Origin: Candidatus Woesearchaeota archaeon
Lineage (GTDB): Archaea; Nanobdellota; Nanobdellia; Woesearchaeales; ARS49
Direction: 5' to 3'
Length of the DNA stretch: 6,944 nt
Assembly (NCBI GenBank): GCA_030630695.1
Contig: DAOVMP010000020.1
Coordinates: forward strand, 1-6,944
Shown in pieces: positions 1 through 4,037 of this stretch; position 1 is the first letter of the stretch, and every line of letters begins with the position of its first letter. The notes beneath the pieces were generated by a model. The model had not been told where the DNA came from. It searched no databases and saw nothing but the letters and a program-made list of their open reading frames with translations. The translations under genes and the position numbers were made by a program.

Positions 1-4
1 AATT

Positions 5-301
5 ATGGCAAAAAAGAGGAGAGTAGTAAAACCAGTTAAAACAAGTTCTTGTAAACCCTGCGGTCTAAATGCTCCAAAATTCGGACTTGCACTAGGAATA
101 ATCTTAGGATTGGCAATGTTCCTAATGGGTTTAGCAGCAACCTATGCTGGCTATGGAGCAGAAATAGTTGCACTATGCGGTTCTATATATGTAGGATATG
201 ATATAAACCTAGTAGGATCAATAGTTGGCGGAATTTGGGGATTTTTAGACGGCTTAGTAGGCGGATTTATCTTTGCCTGGCTATACAATAAATTAATATG
301 A
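5..301 (+). CDS. Small two-helix membrane protein (holin-like family)
   Basis: This is a 98-residue protein with a very basic N-terminus (MAKKRRVVKPVK) and a CKPC motif at residues 16-19. Two hydrophobic segments follow, at about 27-47 and 66-94. The second is glycine-rich and ends in a GGIWGFLDGLVGGF...AWLYNKL pattern. I recall this C-terminal pattern from short archaeal and bacterial membrane proteins that databases often label 'bacteriophage holin'. That label is by similarity only, and nothing here points to phage lysis. The basic tail suggests the N-terminus stays in the cytoplasm. The ATG at 5 is the only start visible, and the promoter must lie before the window. The stop overlaps the ATG of the next gene (ATGA), so the two are probably co-translated. 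A real gene is near certain; its function is not known. Confidence 0.8.
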   Translation: MAKKRRVVKPVKTSSCKPCGLNAPKFGLALGIILGLAMFLMGLAATYAGYGAEIVALCGSIYVGYDINLVGSIVGGIWGFLDGLVGGFIFAWLYNKLI

Positions 302-1035
302 ATTCAAAAAATTTTGTTTTTATTATTTTTTTAATTGTTTTATTAGTTCTAGTTAGTGGATTTGCAGCAACAAACACAAATCATGTAGTTTTTGACAAAG
401 GATATTTTTCAACCAAACGGTTACAAACATCACCAGTACCAATAACAGTAGGAAGTTCAATATCAGAAACACAATTGATCACAAGAGCAATACAACTAAG
501 AAATAAAATATTAGATTATTTGCCGCATCCATATGATTATAGAGTTAGAGATTTAGACAGAACAAAACTAATACAGGCAAGAATGAACATATTAGAATCA
601 ACTTTTCCAAAATTTTTTGCACGAGGAAGCTCATTAAGCTGTGATGGACATGAATTTTTTGATTTAGACATGGAAGCAATATATAATTTAGCACAATTAG
701 GATGTTTAGCACAACCACGCATACCTACAGGATATGAACCACGAACATTTACAGTAGAAATAGAAGGAGAACCATATACTGTAGTTGAAGATGATGCATT
801 ATGCAATAATAATTTGAAATGGCTGGCTAGAAAAGCAATAAGTGATTTAATCGAATCTGAAAGAATGATTTTAATTGCAACTTTAAAATCATCACCATGT
901 GAAGTTGATACGGAAGAATTCCAGTTAAGCATGAGTTTAGCAGAAGAAAATCTAGAAAATCTAAGAATTGACAAAGTTGCAGATAATTATCGATCAGCAT
1001 ATATCAAAGCATTAAGATGTTATTGTGATTGGTGA
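298..1035 (+). CDS. Secreted or membrane-anchored six-cysteine protein, unknown function
   Basis: This is a 245-residue protein. Residues 6-23 form a strongly hydrophobic stretch after a short MNSKN start, which reads as a signal peptide (possible cleavage after GFA or FAA, about residue 23-24) or an N-terminal anchor. The rest is soluble and holds exactly six cysteines, at about 115, 136, 169, 201, 241 and 243, all on the exported side. Three disulfide bonds are therefore possible. The last two sit in a CYC motif two residues before the C-terminus. I recognise no catalytic motif or named domain. The start overlaps the stop of the upstream small membrane gene by four bases, so the pair is probably an operon acting at the cell envelope. 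A T-rich stretch follows the stop. Function is not assignable by eye. Confidence 0.85.
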   Translation: MNSKNFVFIIFLIVLLVLVSGFAATNTNHVVFDKGYFSTKRLQTSPVPITVGSSISETQLITRAIQLRNKILDYLPHPYDYRVRDLDRTKLIQARMNILESTFPKFFARGSSLSCDGHEFFDLDMEAIYNLAQLGCLAQPRIPTGYEPRTFTVEIEGEPYTVVEDDALCNNNLKWLARKAISDLIESERMILIATLKSSPCEVDTEEFQLSMSLAEENLENLRIDKVADNYRSAYIKALRCYCDW

Positions 1036-1038
1036 GAA

Positions 1039-1476
1039 TTATCTTTTTATTTTTCTTAATTGTCTAGATACTGCCTTTTCTACATCTCTTATTCTTTCTT
1101 TAAAAGAATCAGGATTTGCAATCTTTTTTTGATATTCACGAGCATCATCTAATAAACTTCTTATATTTCTGCGTCTGAGATCTTTGAATTTTTCTTTAAC
1201 TTTTGGTTCAGATTCTTTGCCGGCTAACATATCTTCAATACGGTCTAGACAAAAGGGTATACCTTTTTGATATGCATAAGACAATGTTAGTTTTTTCTTT
1301 CTTTCGTATGAATCTCTGAAAGAAGGATTTAAAAAATCCTCTGCTAGATCTAAAAAAATAAGTGTATTGTCCACATTACCTTTTTCAGCAAAATCAGCTG
1401 CATGATTCATATATATTTCATAATATATTTGTTCAATCTTTATTCTATATCGTTTATCTTCTTTACTTATTGCCAT
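1039..1476 (-). CDS. Cytosolic all-helical basic protein, unknown function
   Basis: This is a 145-residue protein without a signal peptide or membrane segment. It is rich in K, R, E and D and should be almost wholly alpha-helical. Residues 15-50 (IEQIYYEIYMNHAADFAEKGNVDNTLIFLDLAEDFL) look like a TPR-style helical hairpin. The second half (about 91-145) is a charged helix region ending in RQLRKIKR, which could bind nucleic acid or form a coiled coil. I recognise no family. The start is the ATG at 1474-1476, supported by a TATA box 23 bases upstream that would place transcription initiation at or next to the ATG, i.e. a leaderless mRNA. The gene converges on the six-cysteine gene with three bases between stops. 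The promoter, uninterrupted frame and codon usage like its neighbours support a real gene. Confidence 0.8.
   Translation of the reverse strand: MAISKEDKRYRIKIEQIYYEIYMNHAADFAEKGNVDNTLIFLDLAEDFLNPSFRDSYERKKKLTLSYAYQKGIPFCLDRIEDMLAGKESEPKVKEKFKDLRRRNIRSLLDDAREYQKKIANPDSFKERIRDVEKAVSRQLRKIKR
1044..1054 (+). terminator. Probable T-tract terminator of the two-gene envelope operon
   Basis: Nine bases after the TGA at 1033-1035 come two runs of five T separated by a single A. Archaeal RNA polymerase terminates at such U-tracts without needing a hairpin. The tract lies inside the 3' end of the convergent minus-strand gene, where it encodes lysine-rich C-terminal residues, so the T richness could also simply reflect those codons. 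Confidence 0.4.
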
Positions 1477-1498
1477 TTTAATTAAGAAAAAAAACTCG

Positions 1499-1508
1499 AT
1501 TTATAAAG
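1499..1508 (-). promoter_or_regulatory. TATA box for the minus-strand helical-protein gene
   Basis: Read on the minus strand this is CTTTATAAAT, a very good archaeal TATA box. Its centre is about 28 bases from the ATG at 1476, the spacing expected for a leaderless transcript. No Shine-Dalgarno sequence precedes the ATG, which fits. Confidence 0.75.
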
Positions 1509-1525
1509 TTTGTGACAAAACACGA

Positions 1526-1557
1526 GAAAAAAAAAGAAAAGGCCTTTTTTAGGCCTT
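1526..1557 (-). terminator. Hairpin plus T-tract terminator of the mini-gene
   Basis: On the minus strand AAGGCCT (1557-1551) and AGGCCTT (1545-1539) form a perfect 7-base-pair stem around a five-A loop. It is followed at once by TTTTC and then nine T (1535-1527). This has the architecture of a bacterial-style intrinsic terminator. It ends the mini-gene transcript just before the promoter of the next minus-strand gene (TATA at 1508), so the two units are insulated. Confidence 0.7.
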
Positions 1558-1594
1558 CAAAAGATTTGAGAGGTGGTAGATTATAATTGAAAGC

Positions 1595-1622
1595 GACAGG
1601 GGCAAGCTCTGTGCCCCGTGTC
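1595..1622 (-). other. GC-rich hairpin in the 3' region of the mini-gene
   Basis: Read on the plus strand, GACAGGGGCA (1595-1604) pairs with TGCCCCGTGTC (1612-1622) as ten base pairs with one bulged base around a 7-base loop (AGCTCTG). It stands out as a GC-rich island in AT-rich surroundings, and it lies between the stop codon of the 39-codon ORF and the terminator. In the minus-strand RNA it could protect the 3' end from decay or bind a protein. In plus-strand RNA it would be followed by TTTT, but no plus-strand gene precedes it. Confidence 0.6.
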
Positions 1623-1631
1623 TTTTAGGTG

Positions 1632-1751
1632 TTATTGAGCATAAGCCAGTGATTCAAGGTAATCACGCATGTAATGCAACTCATTAAGGTCAATTATTCC
1701 ATTTTGAAACAAACAATCCAAAGCAAATATATCCTCTTGAATTTCGTACAT
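1632..1751 (-). CDS. 39-residue small protein with a perfect Shine-Dalgarno site
   Basis: The ORF runs from the ATG at 1751-1749 to a TAA at 1634-1632. The product begins MYEIQEDIFALD, continues through CLFQNGIIDLNELHYM and ends RDYLESLAYAQ. It is acidic, has no membrane segment and should be mostly helical, with a central NGIIDLNEL turn. The main support is upstream: GAGGTGAT (1763-1756) matches the archaeal and bacterial 16S rRNA 3' end over eight bases at proper spacing. The ORF also sits inside a promoter-to-terminator unit. In-frame GTG and TTG codons lie further upstream, but the Shine-Dalgarno position selects this ATG. I do not recognise the protein. It could be a small regulator, an antitoxin-like peptide or a leader peptide. 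If untranslated, the whole unit would be a structured non-coding RNA. Confidence 0.6.
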   Translation of the reverse strand: MYEIQEDIFALDCLFQNGIIDLNELHYMRDYLESLAYAQ

Positions 1752-1755
1752 TCGA

Positions 1756-1763
1756 ATCACCTC
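1756..1763 (-). promoter_or_regulatory. Shine-Dalgarno sequence of the 39-residue ORF
   Basis: On the minus strand this reads GAGGTGAT, complementary to the AUCACCUC of the 16S rRNA tail, and ends four bases before the ATG. It is by far the strongest ribosome-binding site in the window. Its first three bases (GAG, 1763-1761) form the end of the adjacent hairpin arm, so access to it may be controlled by RNA folding. Confidence 0.7.
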
Positions 1764-1783
1764 AATTTTTTGAAAAAATTGAG
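1761..1783 (-). repeat. Perfect 11-base inverted repeat overlapping the Shine-Dalgarno site
   Basis: CTCAATTTTTT (1761-1771) and AAAAAATTGAG (1773-1783) are perfectly complementary around one central base. In the minus-strand RNA this gives a stem of about ten base pairs with a tiny loop, and its 3' arm ends in the GAG that begins the ribosome-binding site. It could act as an RNA switch on translation, or as double-stranded DNA it could be a symmetric operator. Confidence 0.7.
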
Positions 1784-1785
1784 AC

Positions 1786-1810
1786 CAGCGAAATTCTTGA
1801 TTTCGCGCTG
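1786..1810 (-). repeat. Leader hairpin upstream of the mini-gene
   Basis: On the plus strand CAGCGAAAT (1786-1794) and ATTTCGCGCTG (1800-1810) pair over nine bases with a two-base bulge around the loop TCTTG. It lies directly next to the 1761-1783 inverted repeat, so the predicted minus-strand leader would carry two hairpins in tandem before the ribosome-binding site. Confidence 0.55.
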
Positions 1811-1864
1811 CCTCGTTTTTGTATAATAAAAGCGACTTTATTATATTATATCAAATAATAAACG

Positions 1865-1872
1865 TATATAAA
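1865..1872 (-). promoter_or_regulatory. Candidate TATA box of the mini-gene
   Basis: On the minus strand this reads TTTATATA preceded by the purine-rich AAGGGA, which fits a BRE-TATA pair. It predicts transcription starting near 1840 and a leader of about 90 bases holding both hairpins. The site is nearly symmetric and could also be read on the plus strand (TATATAAA), which would start RNA near 1895. A second minus-strand candidate is TTTTATTATA at about 1822-1831. Confidence 0.5.
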
Positions 1873-1924
1873 TCCCTTATGAAGAGCCGGTCTTAACATA
1901 GTATCCTTACTAGAAATCCGTAAG

Positions 1925-1934
1925 CTTTAAAAAG
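1925..1934 (+). promoter_or_regulatory. TATA box for the membrane protein / winged-helix operon
   Basis: CTTTAAAAAG is centred about 26 bases before the ATG at 1956, so transcription should start at or next to the start codon (leaderless). A close copy, CTTTAAAAG, lies at 3537-3545 before another leaderless gene, which supports both as real promoters of this genome. Confidence 0.65.
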
Positions 1935-1955
1935 AGACAAATATGCTATCATACC

Positions 1956-2612
1956 ATGGGTATTAGTTTGGGGTTGGTTGCACTACAAGGACCTAAATGG
2001 TTTTTTGGCATTGATTCTATATTTGAATTAGCAGGGACTATAATCTTGTTTATTGTGTTCTTAATGAGCTATAAGACCTATAAATTATGTAATATGCAGA
2101 GATACAAGTATTACAGTATTGCCTTTCTTGGACTGGCATTAGGTCATTTATCCAGAACAATAACTAATTTTGCAATACACCAGCAATGGTTTGATGTAAG
2201 TGCATTAGCTAAAATTTTCTTAGTAGGATATGGAATACACATACTTTTTACTTTAGCAGCCTTAGTATTATTAATTGCCTGGGCTTTTGAAGTCAGAGAG
2301 AAAAAATTATTTGGCGCATTAATGATGTGTGTTTTAGCAGTGATATTTGTATCCAGCTCATACTATGTGGCGTTTTATTGGGTTGCGTTTGTAATGTTTG
2401 CATTTGTAACCTGGTTCTTCTTTAAGAACGCTAGAAAGAAAAAAGCAGTAACACCAAAATTCGTTGCATTGGCTTTTTTATTTTTAACAATAACACAGGC
2501 ATTATTTTTAGGCACACTGATCTCTCCTGAATTATATTTAGGGGCGCATATAGCGCAAATAATTGGATTTTTATTATTATTTGTGGCGTTAGTCAAGGTA
2601 CATGGAAAATGA
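1956..2612 (+). CDS. Seven-helix integral membrane protein, putative sensor
   Basis: This is a 218-residue protein that is hydrophobic almost throughout, with about seven membrane segments (roughly residues 19-39, 51-70, 86-111, 117-132, 136-156, 167-187 and 193-214). The loops are short and basic, for example NARKKK near 158-163, which suggests these face the cytoplasm. It contains a GHLSRTITNF motif near 63-72. No transporter or enzyme signature is recognisable. The ATG at 1956 fits the leaderless promoter at 1925-1934. Another ATG at 1943 is out of frame. The stop codon overlaps the start of the winged-helix gene (ATGA), which implies tight co-expression. In archaea multi-helix membrane proteins paired with winged-helix proteins are plausible sensor-regulator pairs; for this pair that is inference. 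The gene call is firm, the role is not. Confidence 0.85.
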   Translation: MGISLGLVALQGPKWFFGIDSIFELAGTIILFIVFLMSYKTYKLCNMQRYKYYSIAFLGLALGHLSRTITNFAIHQQWFDVSALAKIFLVGYGIHILFTLAALVLLIAWAFEVREKKLFGALMMCVLAVIFVSSSYYVAFYWVAFVMFAFVTWFFFKNARKKKAVTPKFVALAFLFLTITQALFLGTLISPELYLGAHIAQIIGFLLLFVALVKVHGK

Positions 2613-2881
2613 GTGTCAGAAGAAGCAAGATTGATATAATCTATGATATGCTGAAAGCTATCAATGACAAAGGTGGGAAAATATTACCTACTCATTTATT
2701 GTATAAATCTAATTTATCACATAAAAGAATGAAAGAATATTTAGCACAGTTAATGTCTAAGAAAATGATTGAAGAGACTGAAGTTAAAGGAAAAAAATAT
2801 TTTATCTTAACAGAGCAAGGAAGCAAATTCTTTGTAAATTACATGAAAATCAAAGAATTTACAGATGCTTTTGGGTTGTAA
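2609..2881 (+). CDS. Archaeal winged-helix DNA-binding protein (HTH_45 / SSO10a-like)
   Basis: This is a 90-residue protein that is one winged-helix domain from end to end. Helix 1 (RSKIDIIYDMLKAI) is followed by a helix-turn-helix with the pattern GGKILPTHLLYKSNLSHKRMKEYLAQLMSKKMI (about 22-54). A two-strand wing comes next (EETEVKGKKYFILTEQG, about 55-71), then a C-terminal helix ending EFTDAFGL. This pattern matches the archaeal HTH_45 group related to SSO10a, many of which dimerise through the last helix. It likely binds DNA as a transcription regulator in the cytoplasm. The ATG sits inside the stop of the membrane gene, so translation is coupled and the two products may act together. No ligand-binding domain is present, so any signal would have to come from a partner. 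Confidence 0.85.
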   Translation: MSVRRSKIDIIYDMLKAINDKGGKILPTHLLYKSNLSHKRMKEYLAQLMSKKMIEETEVKGKKYFILTEQGSKFFVNYMKIKEFTDAFGL

Positions 2882-2887
2882 AAAGGC

Positions 2888-2897
2888 AAAATATAAA
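2888..2897 (+). promoter_or_regulatory. TATA box for the M50 protease gene
   Basis: AAATATAAAA is centred about 30 bases before the ATG at 2923. Initiation would fall zero to five bases before the start codon, so the mRNA is leaderless or nearly so. No Shine-Dalgarno sequence is visible. This suggests the protease can be transcribed separately from the winged-helix gene, though no terminator separates them. Confidence 0.6.
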
Positions 2898-2922
2898 AAC
2901 ATAAGAACTAATTTGATTCTAA

Positions 2923-3507
2923 ATGAAAATAACGCGTGAGCTTAGGGATTTAGTAAAAGCCTGGTTTATCATATCTCTAGCATTTGCAATTGCATTTAGC
3001 GGCGGAGGGTTTTTTGATACTTCTATTTTAGTTATATTTTTAGTATCTGCTTTTACAGTGGGATTGGGATTTATATTACACGAATTAGCTCATCGTTATG
3101 CTGCTAAGCGATATGGAGCACATGCAGAGTTTTATGCCAACAATACAATGTTGTTCATTGCTTTATTGTTTAGTTTTTTCGGATTTATCTTTGCAGCACC
3201 AGGAGCAGTAGTAATTCGAGGTTATCTGACTAAACGTAAGTATGGACATATTGCTTTGGCTGGTCCTATGATGAATATATTGTTAGGAATTTTATTTTTA
3301 GTTATTGCTTTGTTTATGCCTTTTACTTTGCCTGTTACAAAACCAGGAATGATGATAAATTTCTGGTTGGCTTTGTTTAATATGCTTCCATTTCCCATAT
3401 TTGATGGATTTAAAGTTTTGAAATGGAATAAGATTGTTTATGGAATAGTTCTTGGAGTATGTATTGTTGCTGTGTTTGGTAGTGGTTCTTTATTAGCACT
3501 TGCATAA
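2923..3507 (+). CDS. M50 site-2-type intramembrane zinc metalloprotease
   Basis: This is a 194-residue, highly hydrophobic protein with about six membrane segments. The zinc motif HELAH is at residues 53-57 (two histidine ligands and the catalytic glutamate), embedded in a membrane helix as in all site-2 proteases. It continues AHRYAAKRYGA, as is typical. LAGPMMN (about 112-118) is the conserved central motif. N153MLPFPIFDG162 supplies the third zinc ligand, aspartate 161. All catalytic residues are present, so it should be active and cleave membrane-embedded substrates. It has no PDZ or CBS domain and belongs to the compact archaeal form. Its substrate is unknown. Its neighbours, a membrane protein and a DNA-binding protein, make a regulatory role conceivable. 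The ATG at 2923 fits the TATA box. Confidence 0.9.
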   Translation: MKITRELRDLVKAWFIISLAFAIAFSGGGFFDTSILVIFLVSAFTVGLGFILHELAHRYAAKRYGAHAEFYANNTMLFIALLFSFFGFIFAAPGAVVIRGYLTKRKYGHIALAGPMMNILLGILFLVIALFMPFTLPVTKPGMMINFWLALFNMLPFPIFDGFKVLKWNKIVYGIVLGVCIVAVFGSGSLLALA

Positions 3508-3527
3508 TTTCCTAAATGTGTCATTAC

Positions 3528-3533
3528 TTTTTT
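3528..3533 (+). terminator. Short T-tract terminator after the protease gene
   Basis: A run of six T begins 21 bases after the protease stop codon and lies just before the next promoter. It has no hairpin. A simple U-tract is enough for archaeal termination, but the run is short. Confidence 0.35.
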
Positions 3534-3536
3534 AAA

Positions 3537-3545
3537 CTTTAAAAG
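3537..3545 (+). promoter_or_regulatory. TATA box for the 127-residue protein gene
   Basis: CTTTAAAAG is centred about 22 bases before the ATG at 3563 and closely copies the box at 1925-1934. GCTATATAAT at 3545-3554 is an alternative but lies too near the ATG for a leaderless start there. Confidence 0.55.
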
Positions 3546-3562
3546 CTATATAATTAGGGAAA

Positions 3563-3946
3563 ATGTATGAATTATCATTATTGGCACGAGCGGAAATAGG
3601 AAGAAATAATGGCAGATATATGGATGAGTTATTAGATTTTGATTCTGTTCTAGAATTAATTTGCAGAAGAACTATTAGAAAAGATATTCATTATGATGTA
3701 TATGTTTGCGGAAGCAGGAATAAAGACGAAAACATAGAAGGTATAATGATTAGAGTAAGAACTTATAGATTTGATTATTCTTTAGACACAAAATACATTA
3801 TAGGTATTAAAGAAGAGGTTAAGAGAGCCTTAAAAAACGTAAAAGTAACTCCTAGAATGCTTTCTCATGCAGTAATTGCTCCAGGCCCGAATCCTGAATT
3901 AAAAAAACAGTTTGAAGAATTTGTTGAATGGTTAAGTGCTGCTTAA
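3563..3946 (+). CDS. Soluble alpha/beta protein of 127 residues, unknown function
   Basis: No signal peptide or membrane segment is visible. An N-terminal helical part (about 1-37, ending ELICRRTIRK) is followed by strands HYDVYVCGS and EGIMIRVRTYRF (about 43-70). A lysine-rich helix (IKEEVKRALKNV) comes next, and then a conserved-looking stretch HAVIAPGPNPELKKQFEEFVEWL at the C-terminus. The proline and glycine turn APGPNP is the most motif-like feature. I recognise no family or active site. The gene has its own leaderless-type promoter and a start at the ATG of 3563. The flanking genes do not hint at its role. It is confident as a gene because of the uninterrupted frame, the promoter and a protein-like hydrophobic pattern. 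Confidence 0.8.
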   Translation: MYELSLLARAEIGRNNGRYMDELLDFDSVLELICRRTIRKDIHYDVYVCGSRNKDENIEGIMIRVRTYRFDYSLDTKYIIGIKEEVKRALKNVKVTPRMLSHAVIAPGPNPELKKQFEEFVEWLSAA

Positions 3947-3993
3947 AAATTTGTAATCACTAATTATTTAACCAGAAGATGGTGATAACACAT

Positions 3994-4003
3994 TTTTATA
4001 TAA
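3994..4003 (+). promoter_or_regulatory. TATA box for the alpha-solenoid gene
   Basis: TTTTATATAA predicts transcription starting at about 4022-4026, giving a leader of roughly 12-16 bases before the ATG at 4038. That leader just contains the Shine-Dalgarno sequence and excludes the upstream TTG at 4014 as a start. Confidence 0.65.
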
Positions 4004-4024
4004 CTTATACCTTTTGGAGTTCTT

Positions 4025-4029
4025 GAGGT
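4025..4029 (+). promoter_or_regulatory. Shine-Dalgarno sequence deciding the solenoid start
   Basis: GAGGT lies eight bases before the ATG at 4038 and is complementary to the 16S rRNA tail. It selects this ATG over the in-frame TTG 24 bases upstream, which has no such site and lies before the predicted transcription start. Confidence 0.6.
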
Positions 4030-4037
4030 TGGTTATA

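Larger units (their letters stand above)
1477..1955. other. 479-base stretch without long genes; holds a probable minus-strand mini-gene
   Basis: Besides the two flanking promoters (1499-1508 minus, 1925-1934 plus), this stretch holds a compact, ordered minus-strand set. It comprises a TATA box near 1865-1872, leader hairpins at 1786-1810 and 1761-1783, a Shine-Dalgarno sequence at 1756-1763, a 39-codon ORF at 1632-1751, a GC-rich hairpin at 1595-1622 and a terminator at 1526-1557. I see no tRNA, rRNA or CRISPR repeat in it, and I do not recognise the structure as a known RNA family. The part from 1873 to 1924 shows nothing beyond a weak CTTAC/GTAAG inverted repeat (1906-1910 and 1920-1924). 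Confidence 0.6.

Noticed and set aside
5..301. Reading the holin-like gene as a prophage remnant
   Set aside because: No lysin, capsid, integrase or other phage gene is present in the window, and base composition does not visibly change. The name is only a database habit for this small membrane family.
537..974. Minus-strand open frame of 145 codons inside the six-cysteine gene
   Set aside because: It is fully antisense to a gene with a signal peptide and operon overlap. Its product has no domain logic, and no promoter or ribosome-binding site precedes it.
1595..1626. GC-rich hairpin plus TTTT as a plus-strand terminator
   Set aside because: No plus-strand gene lies upstream; the nearest sequence is minus-strand coding and the mini-gene's own terminator. 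A role in minus-strand RNA fits better.
1558..1640. Possible tRNA or other classical structured RNA around the GC-rich hairpin
   Set aside because: There is no cloverleaf, no T-loop sequence and no CCA-type acceptor pairing. A single hairpin is not enough to name a known RNA family.
2375..2596. Minus-strand open frame inside the seven-helix membrane gene
   Set aside because: Its asparagine-rich, low-complexity translation is the mirror of hydrophobic codons on the other strand.
4014..4037. TTG start giving an eight-residue longer solenoid protein
   Set aside because: The TTG lies before the predicted transcription start and has no Shine-Dalgarno site, whereas the ATG at 4038 has GAGGT at proper spacing.
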